Assembly: GCA_014695325.1 (NCBI GenBank)
Contig: JACJNZ010000079.1
Location: 52,591 to 116,590 of the forward strand
Source: Cyanobacteria bacterium FACHB-502
GTDB taxonomy: Bacteria > Cyanobacteriota > Cyanobacteriia > Elainellales > Elainellaceae
Direction of reading: 5' to 3'
DNA: 64,000 bases
Shown one piece after another: positions 1-8,088 of the stretch (its first letter is position 1; every line of letters starts with the position of its first letter). The notes under the pieces are model-generated. The model ran no database searches, was not told the origin of the DNA, and saw nothing but the letters and a program-made list of their open reading frames with translations. A program made the position numbers and the translations under genes.

Positions 1-561
1 GGTGATACCCGTGGTCAAGCAGAATGGTAATCTTCGGGATGTTAACGGGTTTAGCTCGAAAGTAATCGAGATTGCGGTTGAGCAGTTCAATTAGCCCTTG
101 GTCATCGGAAACATTGGCTTTGGTGCAATGAGTGAAGAAGGGAAATCCTAAAGTATCAATGACAAGATATCGTTTGATGCCATTGGTGCACTTGTAGTGA
201 CAAAAGCCTTTGGACTCTACGCTGGCGTTACAAGTGTTCTTGACCGCTTGCGAATCAACAATGAGTAAACGTGTCCATTTCGGTTTTTTTTACGTTGGCT
301 CGGACCTGTCCATGCAACGTTGCCAAGATGCGTTCAAGTACTCCATCAGAGCGCCATTGAATGCAAGTGCCAGAAAACCGTGGAATAAGGCGGTAAGTCT
401 TTGGGCAAGTCACACCAGTTACATCCGTTCTTGAGTTGATAGAAGATGCCGTCAAGGATTTGCCGTTTGCTCCACTTGGGCGGTCGCGTTTTCTGCTTCT
501 GGGGTAACAAGGGTTCGATGAGTTCCCACTCTTTGTCGCTTAAGCTGCTAGAGTATAGCAT
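1..561 (-). pseudogene. IS5-type transposase, frameshifted, cut by the window edge
   Basis: On the minus strand the DNA encodes an IS5-family DDE transposase in three successive frames. The first has LSDKEWELIEPLLP and GIFYQLKNGCNW. The second has WRSDGVLERILATLHGQVR. The third has VDSQAVKNTCNASVESKG and NIPKITILLDHGYHP before the window ends. The first frame change is near position 375. The second is at a run of eight A residues (T8 on the plus strand near 284-291), which could be a programmed slippage site, but the first shift makes this copy non-functional as read. I chose the ATG at 561 because the homology begins there. The C-terminal part lies outside the window. Confidence 0.8.
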
Positions 562-1119
562 CAGTTCGAGGACAACACTTCCTCCTGATCCTAGCTTCTT
601 ATTCAAGATCCCAAATGGGTTCTATAAGCGCAGAGCAACTGGTTGAGCTGCTGCTGCCATTCGTATGGAGCAAGAATTGATGGGTGATTGTCAGTCTGCA
701 TATTAAAACAGGTTTGTGGATTTCCTTTTCATTACACCTTCTTGCTAAGTTGACAACGCAGTATCCTGCGCTGGTCTTGCACATTGATGAAGTTAACGTT
801 GGGGGAGGAAAGCACTTCAAAGCGTCCATAGACCTGATAAGGGTCAAGTGAGACAAAAACGCTGTTCAGGGTTTGCTGTTAATTCTTGTTTCCTTTTTTA
901 TCCGGCTACATTGTTGTGGTGGTAACCACCATTAACTGGTTTTTGCGACACAACCAGAAGGCGTTAGGTATGGCACAAAAACTGAACCGTTGCTGCGGCG
1001 TTTTGGAGTAGCCGATACTAAACTAGGTACGACAAAAACAATGTTGAGCCTACAAACTGAGTCGTAGACTGGGGAGATTCAGACCATTGGCTACAGGAGG
1101 ACTGACGGAGGCGCTCACC
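562..1119. other. Gene-poor stretch
   Basis: No credible gene is visible between the IS5 fragment and the ORF at 1120. Overlapping short frames have no family features. The only recognisable element is an IS6-type terminal fragment at 929-955. This is probably a graveyard of transposon insertions. Confidence 0.5.
929..955 (-). repeat. Solo IS6-type terminal inverted repeat
   Basis: The segment ends in TTTTTGCGACACAACC. This is the reverse complement of the left end (GGTTGTGTCGCAAAAA) of the IS6-type element at 55628-56456, and the similarity extends inward to the CCATT of CCATTGACCG with two or three mismatches. No transposase lies beside it, so it is a solo remnant of the same element family. 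Confidence 0.6.
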
Positions 1120-1386
1120 ATGCGGATAAAGCTAAAGGAAATTGGGTTTGCCAATGGGACAGTGTTTGTAGACCTCTATAACATCGGTTTCAGGGTTAAA
1201 GCTTTTGTCAACACTCACCATGTGAATGGAGAAGCGGGAAGCATTCCTGGTTCGCTCTTACAGGGGGAAGAGATGATGGTTGAGCGAGTATTGATGAATT
1301 CTGGTCGCTTATGGGTCAGCGGCAAAAACCCTAGAGGCGAGCGAGTGGATTTGAACCCCAAAGATTTGATTTATGTAGAGGAGTAG
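1120..1386 (+). CDS. Hypothetical 88-aa protein
   Basis: I do not recognise a family. The ATG at 1120 is preceded by GGAGG at 1107-1111 with normal spacing. A longer TTG start at 1087 is possible but has no better ribosome site. The product (MRIKLKEIGFANG...) is small, without Cys, and rich in alternating hydrophobic residues, which suggests a compact beta-barrel. The second half (WVSGKNPRGERVDLNPKDLIYVEE) is conserved-looking and ends in acidic residues. It has no operon partner. Confidence 0.55.
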   Translation: MRIKLKEIGFANGTVFVDLYNIGFRVKAFVNTHHVNGEAGSIPGSLLQGEEMMVERVLMNSGRLWVSGKNPRGERVDLNPKDLIYVEE

Positions 1387-1936
1387 CGATTGCCAACCAA
1401 GATGTGGCATTGGTACAATCTCCGCAGCCTTTGCCAAGAGGTGACTTACACGGATTGAATGGCTACCAGTTGCTTTCTTGAAAACTGAATCATACTCCTT
1501 CCCGAGTGGGATTTAGTAATCGCTATCCGCTACACACATTCCCTGGCACTTGATACCATTTGTTGCTGTCCTTAGACAATGGTGACATTGCCGGATTTTC
1601 TGGGAGCTTGCCCCAAAAGGGTCTTCGCTGTCTTTATCTACCTGCAACGTATTGTCTTGAGCCTGAGGTTGTTGAATCATTGGGTCAATTTATCAAGCTA
1701 CTTGCTCTGTCATTTCACAAAGTAGCATGGCTGCAAGCGATTGCTGAACTGTTACGGCTTCGGATATCAAGCCCTTCAGTACCCTCCATTCGGTTGGAAA
1801 GTGGAAGTGGGCGAGATTGCTCCTCTTGTAGCCAGTGGGCAAGAGATCCGAGAACTCTACTCTTGCAACGCAACCAACTCCGGCAACAGGACTGCAACCA
1901 ACCAGGAGAGCCCAGACGATCGGGGGTTTCCGCCAG

Positions 1937-1973
1937 GTTGCCAACTCGTGAATCCCGACAACGGAACTGAAAC
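1937..1973 (+). repeat. Imperfect 37-bp direct repeat, copy 1
   Basis: The unit reads GTTGCCAACTCGTGAATCCC and continues GACAACGGAACTGAAAC. It recurs at 2012-2048 with about six substitutions. A looser relative (CAACTCCGGCAACAGGACTG) lies at about 1879-1898. It looks like a small dispersed repeat. Confidence 0.55.
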
Positions 1974-2011
1974 TTGCGAGTAAACAACCTACCCCGACCC
2001 CTGGAAGCAGG

Positions 2012-2048
2012 GTCGCCAACTCTTGAATTCCGGCAACGAAGCTGAAAC
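2012..2048 (+). repeat. Imperfect 37-bp direct repeat, copy 2
   Basis: Second copy of the unit at 1937-1973, beginning GTCGCCAACTCTTGAATTCC and ending AAGCTGAAAC. The copies are separated by 38 bp that contain a CCCTGGAAGCAGGG hairpin. Confidence 0.5.
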
Positions 2049-2113
2049 ATAACGTGATGCTCCTACACGTCTGTAATAAGTAAGCATAAGGCTCCTGCCT
2101 CATCAGGCTGAAA

Positions 2114-2284
2114 TTAATGCCAATCGCTTAAATCAATTGCTTCTTGCAACGCTTCTCCCGTCACTTTTACACCCAGGTAAGCGTGAACGAGCTGATAGAG
2201 ATCCCAAATAGCATTGCCCTGAAGCCTGCCTGTCCAGAGCAGATCATCCACTTGATCGATGTAGCGGCGAGCGTTCAATTTCAT
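2114..2284 (-). CDS. Small 56-aa protein of a nuclease-associated family
   Basis: A short complete frame runs from ATG at 2284 to TAA at 2114. The product is acidic and helical, with VDDLLWTGRLQGNAIWDLYQ in its middle and ALQEAIDLSDWH at the end. A paralogous 58-aa protein is encoded at 3034-3210 (shared pattern LL..G.xQG.AI..L..L...LQ.xID), and a decayed DNA copy lies at 8752-8805. Both intact genes flank the SNase-like gene at 2393-2983, and the decayed one lies just downstream of the SNase gene at 8816-9559. Function unknown. A repeated link to secreted nucleases is my inference from position only. Confidence 0.6.
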   Translation of the reverse strand: MKLNARRYIDQVDDLLWTGRLQGNAIWDLYQLVHAYLGVKVTGEALQEAIDLSDWH

Positions 2285-2392
2285 AAAGCCTAAAAAACGA
2301 TTGCAGTCAGGACTCCCCTAAACAGAGCAGGATCATAACTCAGTGCAGGTAGTGGGAACAATAAACAGGGTGCCGATACACAATACTCAGCA

Positions 2393-2983
2393 ATGAAGCA
2401 AATTAATCTCCTTGTCAATTTGCTGCCTATCCTGGTGATCGCTGCTATAAGCTGGGCAGTATTCCAGCAATGGCGCAGTTCTCAGCTAGCATCCCGTCCT
2501 GATTACGACAATCCCAATCCACCACCTCGTATTGGCTTAGCCCCTAAACCGAAGAATAGTAGACAGGCTGAGGTCATCGATGTTCAAAGTGGAGACACGT
2601 TAACAGTAATGCTCGATGGACGACCAGAGCGCATCCGTCTTTGTGGAATTAATGCCCCTAAAATTGGGCAGATGGGAGGTACAGAAAGCCGAGGCTATCT
2701 CCGATCGCTTATTGCCGCTGCTCATAACAAAGTCGTGGTTATGATCAACGACACCGATCGCCAAGAGCGTAAGATTGCCGAGGGGTTTGTTGCTGATCCT
2801 CAGCCGGATGCGCCGGAGCAGGAGAAATTCCTGAACTATGAGTTAGTCAGTGCAGGACAGGCTGGTACGCACAAGACTTTTGTACGAAGATGTCCCAATG
2901 GTTCCCTCCTAGTTCAGGGTGAGCAGGAAGCAAAACGGATGGGGCACGGCATGTGGAATCAGACTGGGGTTTCTATCAAGTAG
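2393..2983 (+). CDS. Membrane-anchored staphylococcal-nuclease-like protein
   Basis: The 196-aa product has an N-terminal hydrophobic segment (residues 5-25, LLVNLLPILVIAAISWAVF) followed by a Pro/Asn-rich linker and an SNase (thermonuclease) domain from about residue 58. Visible family features are the SGDTLTV strand, RIRLCGINAPK (equivalent of the RLxxIDTPE segment), GGTESRGYLRSL, and TDRQERKIAEGF in place of DRYGR. The canonical Asp-Gly-Asp and Pro-Glu pairs are altered (SGD, APK), so catalysis is uncertain. It is probably attached to the outer face of the plasma membrane. It is flanked on both sides by minus-strand genes for related tiny proteins. Confidence 0.8.
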   Translation: MKQINLLVNLLPILVIAAISWAVFQQWRSSQLASRPDYDNPNPPPRIGLAPKPKNSRQAEVIDVQSGDTLTVMLDGRPERIRLCGINAPKIGQMGGTESRGYLRSLIAAAHNKVVVMINDTDRQERKIAEGFVADPQPDAPEQEKFLNYELVSAGQAGTHKTFVRRCPNGSLLVQGEQEAKRMGHGMWNQTGVSIK

Positions 2984-3033
2984 GCACGGCACTTTGATCA
3001 TTCCTACTCAGACCAAGGCAGCAGATTGTCTAG

Positions 3034-3210
3034 CTACAGATGAAACCGATCGGAGTCATGCTGGTCAATTTCCTTTTGCAAAATGTCAGCCCCGACCCTG
3101 CCCAGCTCAAAGTCCATCAATAGATGATGAAGCCGCATGATTGCCTCTCCCTGAATTGCCCCTATCAATAGCAGATACTCAATTGCTTTGGCAAATTGCT
3201 CTACCGTCAT
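3034..3210 (-). CDS. Small 58-aa protein, paralogue of the 2114-2284 product
   Basis: The ATG at 3210 gives MTVEQFAKAIEYLL, a helical acidic protein with GAIQGEAIMRLHHLL and ILQKEIDQHD. An upstream TTG at 3219 is possible but less likely. It aligns without gaps with the 56-aa product at 2114-2284, and the two genes bracket the SNase-like gene. Function unknown. Confidence 0.55.
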   Translation of the reverse strand: MTVEQFAKAIEYLLLIGAIQGEAIMRLHHLLMDFELGRVGADILQKEIDQHDSDRFHL

Positions 3211-3249
3211 TGCTTTCAATTGCTGTCTCTATCAGGGCAATTCGCAGTT

Positions 3250-3483
3250 CTATAATTCACAACCAATTCCATCTCGGTCACGGTCGAAACCATGTGGGTC
3301 GCCGCCCACGACACGGAAGTTGCGATGAGGAATTTCACCACAGTCCAAGTCAGGGGGAGCTGGTGCGATACAGACATCGGGATAGGAGGGATCGCAGTTC
3401 GATTGTGCCTGAATCGGCTGAATGTTCACCGTAAAGAGGACGAAGCTGGCAATCACGAGAGCAAAATATAGTAACCGTTTCAT
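3250..3483 (-). CDS. Secreted Excalibur calcium-binding mini-protein
   Basis: The 77-aa product begins with a signal peptide (MKRLLYFALVIASFVLF...QAQS, residues 1-26) and ends in the Excalibur motif FDRDRDGIGCEL, an EF-hand-like DxDxDGxxCE loop that binds Ca2+ outside the cell. A Cys-rich stretch (CDPSYPDVC, DLDCGEI) precedes it, which suggests disulfides. The start at 3483 puts the signal peptide at the N-terminus; a longer frame to 3525 adds 14 polar residues. The same motif forms the C-terminus of the SNase proteins at 8816-9559 and 42275-42982. It is a free-standing version of that domain. Confidence 0.8.
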   Translation of the reverse strand: MKRLLYFALVIASFVLFTVNIQPIQAQSNCDPSYPDVCIAPAPPDLDCGEIPHRNFRVVGGDPHGFDRDRDGIGCEL

Positions 3484-3525
3484 AGTTCTTGAGAAACCTG
3501 AAGCATCTGCTTTCAGAATGCCCAA

Positions 3526-3832
3526 ATCACTGCACCTAGTTCAGCACCAGCACGTTGTTTTGCTGAAGCAATTCCCTCTTATTCATGAAGAGTAGATGTA
3601 GAGCGATCAGAGCCGCTTTCGTCCTACTCCTGGCAATCGCAGCATTAAATTGGGTGGAGAGGCTGACTATTAAAGTCCTTGTCCAGATATGGAGTTTATC
3701 CCTCCTGTAGGGATAACTACGACTACAGGACTCTCGAATCTCGTCTTCAACTTGTGCCCATTCAATTTCTGCTCAAGATACGTTTTATAACGACGCATCC
3801 ATTACTGTTCAACTCGTCAAAGAAACGATCTG
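3526..3832. other. Intergenic region with one doubtful mini-ORF
   Basis: Between the Excalibur gene and the small operon at 3833 only a 41-codon frame (3585-3710) is open with protein-like character. A hairpin-prone CTCCTGTAGGGATAACTACG tract follows it. No clear promoter could be picked. Confidence 0.4.
3585..3710 (+). CDS. Possible small membrane peptide (41 aa)
   Basis: The frame starts MKSRCRAIRAAFVLLLAIAA, a basic N-terminus followed by one hydrophobic segment, then a second hydrophobic stretch at the C-terminus (VLVQIWSLSLL). It has no visible ribosome site. It could be a small membrane protein or the surviving signal peptide of a lost secreted gene. Confidence 0.25.
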   Translation: MKSRCRAIRAAFVLLLAIAALNWVERLTIKVLVQIWSLSLL

Positions 3833-4036
3833 ATGAATGAGCAAAACCCTAAAAACCAGATCCTTCAACTGCTCGACAACTTAGGCTGCTCAAGAGAACG
3901 TGCAAAATTTGACAGCCAACTGCTTGCGATCACGGGTCCACATCAATCAACACTCACCGTTTGTTTTCCTGACGGTCGTGTTGTTCAGGGACAAGCAATT
4001 GCCTCTCGCGTAAAAGAAGCAGAAATTGAAGCATGA
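3833..4036 (+). CDS. Hypothetical 67-aa protein upstream of NERD helicase
   Basis: First gene of a tight pair: its TGA overlaps the ATG of the next gene at 4033 by 4 bp (ATGA), so translation is probably coupled. The product is mixed alpha/beta (helical N-terminus ILQLLDNLG, then LTVCFPDGRVVQGQAIASRVKEAEIEA). The middle strand FPDGRVVQG is reminiscent of small SH3-like folds. No family recognised. With the 119-aa protein and the NERD helicase it may form one transcription unit. Confidence 0.6.
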   Translation: MNEQNPKNQILQLLDNLGCSRERAKFDSQLLAITGPHQSTLTVCFPDGRVVQGQAIASRVKEAEIEA

Positions 4037-4392
4037 CGATACTAGAGCAGGAACATCCTGACCTTCTCGTAGACTGGAGTGCGATCGAGGTTGAAGCACA
4101 AGCAGGCGATGCTTTGATTAAATTAAGCGTTTATCTCACACCCCACTTGAGAACAGCGAGTGAGAAATCGTACTATCTGCAAAAGTTTGAGAAAGACTCC
4201 CACCTCGCTACGATCTTCGATCGCTGGAAAGCACAAGGTAGTCCAGATCTTGCAATATGGGGGACAGAATTAGGAAGAAAGCAAAAAGCAACTCTGGTAG
4301 AAGCAATACTCTGGCGAAGATTCAGATCGCGAGTTTTGACAGATAATGCAGGTACTCATTTTCAGGAACTGCTACAAATACTGGTGAACTGA
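4033..4392 (+). CDS. Hypothetical 119-aa protein upstream of NERD helicase
   Basis: Starts in the ATGA overlap with the 67-aa gene. The product is largely helical, with an acidic N-terminus (DLLVDWSAIEVEAQAGDALI), a basic centre (GTELGRKQKATLVEAILWRRFRSRVL) and no signal peptide or membrane segment. No recognised domain. The stop is 107 bp before the NERD helicase gene on the same strand, so co-transcription is plausible. Confidence 0.55.
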   Translation: MTILEQEHPDLLVDWSAIEVEAQAGDALIKLSVYLTPHLRTASEKSYYLQKFEKDSHLATIFDRWKAQGSPDLAIWGTELGRKQKATLVEAILWRRFRSRVLTDNAGTHFQELLQILVN

Positions 4393-4499
4393 TACCTTTG
4401 CCTTCATTTGCCAGGAAACACCAGAAATCTGGGCATTCTAAATAGGAAAAACGCTGTAAAAATCCAACGTCGTTTCCCCTGTGCTGAAAGTCCTAACTT

Positions 4500-6365
4500 A
4501 TGGCATTATTCCTGACTCATTACAGCCAGCAGTTTCAAAAAGCAACACCCGGCGAACGTCGGTTCATGCAGCGATTGCAGCAGAAGCTGGAGGACGATTA
4601 TCTTGTTTGGTACGATGCACCGATCGGACGCAAACGGCAGCATCCTGACTTTATCATCCTTCACCCACAGCGCGGGCTAATTGTCCTAGAAGTAAAGGAC
4701 TGGCGGCTAGACACGATTCGCCAAATTAACCCCTCTACCGTCACACTGCTCACGCCCAATGGAGAGAAAGAGGAACGCAATCCTCTTGAACAAGCTCGCG
4801 CTTATGCGATCGCTATCAAGGAACTGTTAGAGCGCGACAAATTATTGATCCAGGCAGAAGGACGGCATAAAGGCAAATTAGCATTCCCCTATAGTTATGG
4901 TGTCGTTTTATCAAATATCACTCGCGCCACCTTTGAATCCCAGCCTGCCCTCACTGCTGTAATTGAGCCTAATCTAGTCATCTGCAAAGACGAAATGATG
5001 GAGAAGGTAGATCCAGGCGATTTCCAGCAGCAGCTTTGGAACTTTTGCAGCTATGAATTTGGTGAACCGTTGACTCCTGAGCAGATCGATCGCGTTCGAT
5101 GGCATATCTTTCCTGAGTTGCAGATCAAGCAGCTTTCGTTACTGGAAGCGGATGAACCTGAAATTCCTGACCTAATTAAGATCATGGATTTGCAGCAGGA
5201 ACAATTGGCGCGATCGCTGGGGGAAGGACACCGCATCATCCATGGAGTAGCTGGAAGCGGCAAGACATTGATTCTGGTCTATCGCTGTCAGAAGCTTTTG
5301 GAGGAGGTTACTAAACCCATCCTTATCCTATGCTTCAACGTTCCCCTGGCAGCCAAGCTGCGGCAGATGCTTCATGCGAGAGGAATTGGCGGCGATCGCT
5401 TTGCGCTGCCGCCTTCGGCGGGTCGGGTTATAGTCAGACATTTTCATCGCTGGTGTGCTGATTTGCTGGAGACTTACCGGATCGAGAAACCGAGCTGGAA
5501 CCAGTTTAGGGAGAACTATTCTGCTGAACTAGTGAAGCGAGTAAGCCGAGCCGTAGAGGGCGGGCTGATTCTAGCAGGACAGTATGGCGCAGTCTTAATT
5601 GACGAAGGACATGATTTTGAACCAGACTGGCTCAAGCTGGTCGTGCAAATGGTTGACCCTCAAACTAAGTCGCTTCTACTGCTCTATGACGATGCCCAAA
5701 ATCTTTATGGAAAGAAGCGGCGGAGGGTTAGCTTTAAGAGCATAGGAATTGAGGCGCAGGGGCGAACCACAGTTCTTCAGATCAATTATCGGAATACGGC
5801 TGAAGTCCTAACAGTAGCTTATGAGTTTGCAAAAGAGTTTTTGAGCCAGGACGAGGCAAGTGATGAAGACGCACCAGTGCTGATCAAGCCTCAAACCGCA
5901 GGTCGGGCTGGAGTAATGCCTGAACTGGTTCGCCTTTCCAGCTTTAAAGCTGAAGCTCACTATCTGGTTGAGCAAGCGCAGAAGCTACAGAAGCAGGGCA
6001 TTACCTGGAATCAGATGGCAATCCTTTATCGCTCAAAATTTATGGGCGAGCAGATTCACTGTCAGTTTGAGCAAGCCCAGATTCCGATTGAATGGATTAA
6101 TCAAAACTCTGATAGCCGCAACTTTAATGCAGATGCTTTGAGTGTGAAGTTGATGACCATGCACTCTGGAAAAGGGTTAGAGTTTCCAGTCATATTTTTA
6201 CCAGGACTTGGCTTTTTACCCCATCCTCAAGGGACACCAGCAGAGGAAGCACGACTTTTATATGTCGCCATGACCAGGGCGATCGACAGGCTAATCATGA
6301 CCTGCGATCGACGCTCAGACTTTGCAGCTAAGGTTGCAGCCGCATTGAAACGGGTTGGAGCGTAA
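4500..6365 (+). CDS. NERD-domain UvrD/PcrA-like helicase
   Basis: The 621-aa protein joins an N-terminal NERD (nuclease-related) domain, about residues 15-110 (HPDFIILHPQRGLIVLEVKDW gives the D...ExK signature), to a superfamily 1 helicase. Visible motifs are Walker A GVAGSGKT near residue 249, Walker B VLIDEGHD near 365, the QINYRN motif, MTMHSGKGLEFP near 552 and the arginine-finger motif LLYVAMTRAIDRL near 590. NERD-helicases are widespread in bacteria and are thought to act in DNA repair or against foreign DNA; no substrate can be read here. It is preceded by two small overlapping genes. Confidence 0.88.
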   Translation: MALFLTHYSQQFQKATPGERRFMQRLQQKLEDDYLVWYDAPIGRKRQHPDFIILHPQRGLIVLEVKDWRLDTIRQINPSTVTLLTPNGEKEERNPLEQARAYAIAIKELLERDKLLIQAEGRHKGKLAFPYSYGVVLSNITRATFESQPALTAVIEPNLVICKDEMMEKVDPGDFQQQLWNFCSYEFGEPLTPEQIDRVRWHIFPELQIKQLSLLEADEPEIPDLIKIMDLQQEQLARSLGEGHRIIHGVAGSGKTLILVYRCQKLLEEVTKPILILCFNVPLAAKLRQMLHARGIGGDRFALPPSAGRVIVRHFHRWCADLLETYRIEKPSWNQFRENYSAELVKRVSRAVEGGLILAGQYGAVLIDEGHDFEPDWLKLVVQMVDPQTKSLLLLYDDAQNLYGKKRRRVSFKSIGIEAQGRTTVLQINYRNTAEVLTVAYEFAKEFLSQDEASDEDAPVLIKPQTAGRAGVMPELVRLSSFKAEAHYLVEQAQKLQKQGITWNQMAILYRSKFMGEQIHCQFEQAQIPIEWINQNSDSRNFNADALSVKLMTMHSGKGLEFPVIFLPGLGFLPHPQGTPAEEARLLYVAMTRAIDRLIMTCDRRSDFAAKVAAALKRVGA

Positions 6366-6479
6366 GGCGAGTGCTGTTCTATCCTAGAGCAGTTCGATAC
6401 AACCTCGGTAAGTCTTTATGAATACTCTCACAACTAAGCACAATGTGCTGTAGCCGGGACTTGCACAACGGATTTTATG

Positions 6480-7436
6480 TCAGGAATGTGGCATTGTGTC
6501 CCGCGCCTGAAGCAATTGTGCGATTGGCGTCAGGTGAGGCAGGCGATAGTGATGATAGTGCATGGGACGCAGCCATGCTTTATTCCAATAGCCAGATCGT
6601 ACTGGCTCTGGTGGCGGCAGGAAGGCTTGCAGATGAGCTGGTTCTTTCAGTGCCAACACCGATTGCCCATTGAGCGTGATTATCTCAGTATAAAGCTCCT
6701 GCTTCTGGCGATCGAATTCCTTCAAGACCTGATTATCTAACTCCACAAGCTCATAAACCCAATTCTCCTGACGGAAGACCAGAATTTGCAAAGGTCGTGT
6801 CTCCAGGTCAATCTCTGGCTCATTCAATCCTAACGTCGTTTCATACACGCCCCAACAATCCGCTAGATATTTTCCCTTGTTCGTCATTGATTTCATTGCT
6901 GACTTGTAGAGCACTTTATCGTAGTCATTGGCATTGACTGCAACGACAATACAAATGAATTCTTTCAGTTCCTCGTTTTCATCCTCATCGAGTTCCCGGT
7001 AGTATCCTATCACCAGCGATCTTGCATGACCCTCAAATAGAGAATTGGGCTTGTTGATCACCTTCAGCAGTCGGGCAAGCTCCTGATGGGGCTGGGGTGG
7101 TTTTCTGGCATAGGTCTTTACCCTGCTATAGTTTAGCAACGGCTTGAACTGGTCGATATAGTGCTTTTCCTGAGCATCTAACTCGCCCAGCGAACAGGGA
7201 CGGTAATAGATCTGGTAATTCCGCTTTTTATTCTGGCGACTCAGTTGCCCGTAGCGGTGGTGAGATCGTCCGCCCCATCGATTCTTCAGATTGCTTGCCT
7301 TACCTACATACCAGACTTCTCCAGCCACATCAATTACCGCATAAATTCCCGGCACATCCGGCAGGTTTGTCCTGTTCGTAAGCGGCAGGTTTGCCCACTG
7401 CTGCCATTCAGATTGGGGCTGGAAGGGTGGAGTCAT
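6480..7436 (-). CDS. GIY-YIG nuclease-superfamily protein
   Basis: The 318-aa product has an N-terminal GIY-YIG module: VPGIYAVID at about residues 28-36, EVWYVGKASNLKNRW at 40-54, and the downstream Glu/helix DAQEKHYIDQFKPLLNYSRV. The remaining ~200 residues are a separate domain (VAVNANDYDKVLYKSAM, ADCWGVYE, QNWVYELVELDNQVLKEFDRQK) that I do not recognise. The family cuts DNA with a single Mg2+; here the tyrosines and arginine are kept. A second, longer GIY-YIG protein with the same N-terminal arrangement occurs at 40928-42268, in an operon with an SNase gene. Confidence 0.8.
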   Translation of the reverse strand: MTPPFQPQSEWQQWANLPLTNRTNLPDVPGIYAVIDVAGEVWYVGKASNLKNRWGGRSHHRYGQLSRQNKKRNYQIYYRPCSLGELDAQEKHYIDQFKPLLNYSRVKTYARKPPQPHQELARLLKVINKPNSLFEGHARSLVIGYYRELDEDENEELKEFICIVVAVNANDYDKVLYKSAMKSMTNKGKYLADCWGVYETTLGLNEPEIDLETRPLQILVFRQENWVYELVELDNQVLKEFDRQKQELYTEIITLNGQSVLALKEPAHLQAFLPPPEPVRSGYWNKAWLRPMHYHHYRLPHLTPIAQLLQARDTMPHS

Positions 7437-7473
7437 GATCTGGTCATTAGAATATCAGGGCAAGCGATCGCAG

Positions 7474-7839
7474 CTACTCTTCCACCCACCAGCGGTACAC
7501 TACATCAGTCTGCGTCCCCTGCCCAACACTGACTGCCAGGGTTTGCCCCTGATCGCCATAAAACTCAAACCGACACAAGCTCATGCCTGTCCCGGCACAA
7601 TTCACAATCTCCGTATAGCCCAGTCCTAGAAAATGATCGACTTTAGATGACATTCCAAAGCGATTCGGCTCTTGAGTGTTGTAGCTGGGACTCCACCCTG
7701 CATTCAGGATAAGCTGTCTTGCCTGAGCATAAGGCATTCCCTGCTGTAGATTTGGAACAGACTGAGCCTGAGCGGGCATTGTCCCCAGGAAAGGAACTGT
7801 GAATAGAGCAGTGACGATCGGAAGAATCAAAATTCGCAT
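7474..7839 (-). CDS. Secreted hypothetical protein, 121 aa
   Basis: A signal peptide (MRILILPIVTALFTVPFLG...AQAQS, cleavage near residue 26) precedes a ~95-aa domain with NLQQGMPYAQARQLILNAGW. This resembles the first repeat element of small cyanobacterial periplasmic proteins that start with a 'G-x-Y-x-x-A-R-x-x-L-x-x-x-G-W' helix. Two cysteines (NCAGTG...LCRFEFYG) could form a disulfide. It lies 37 bp upstream of the GIY-YIG gene on the same strand, so the two may be co-transcribed. Confidence 0.7.
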   Translation of the reverse strand: MRILILPIVTALFTVPFLGTMPAQAQSVPNLQQGMPYAQARQLILNAGWSPSYNTQEPNRFGMSSKVDHFLGLGYTEIVNCAGTGMSLCRFEFYGDQGQTLAVSVGQGTQTDVVYRWWVEE

Positions 7840-8049
7840 AAATTGCTCTCAGACCTAAAAGCAAAAATAAAAGTGCCTTCCAGCCCAAAACTTAACTCAG
7901 CAAGGGGTCGTCCAAACGATCCGGACGAGGCACTGATTCTTGCAGAATGCCCAGGTGAGGTAACAGGATAACGGCAAACGGGGTCTAACTTGCAGCTTTG
8001 GCAGTCAGAAAAACTCTTCTGTAAGCTTGAAATAGATTCCACACAAGCT

Positions 8050-8079
8050 CCCCTTTGCGATCACACCTGATCAAAGGGG
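8050..8079. terminator. Intergenic hairpin with CCCCTTTG/CAAAGGGG stem
   Basis: CCCCTTTG (8050-8057) and CAAAGGGG (8072-8079) form a perfect 8-bp stem, and an inner ATCA/TGAT pairing lengthens it. TTTTG follows on the plus strand. It lies 10 bp beyond the stop of the minus-strand gene 8089-8682 and probably terminates it, although the T-run is on the opposite strand. Confidence 0.55.
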
Positions 8080-8088
8080 TTTTGTAAT

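Larger units (their letters stand above)
1387..2113. other. Gene-poor stretch with degenerate repeats
   Basis: Several overlapping frames are open here on both strands, but none has a ribosome site or family-like composition. The openness on the minus strand comes from a repeated DNA unit (1937-1973 and 2012-2048), not from coding constraint. Confidence 0.5.

Noticed and set aside
961..968. GTTAGGT as an R' box of a further attC site
   Set aside because: No R'' box or pairing arms could be found within 150 bp upstream; it lies next to an IS6 remnant instead.
1560..2103. Long overlapping ORFs on both strands
   Set aside because: They have no ribosome site and owe their openness to a DNA repeat (1937-2048). 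The peptide composition is not protein-like.
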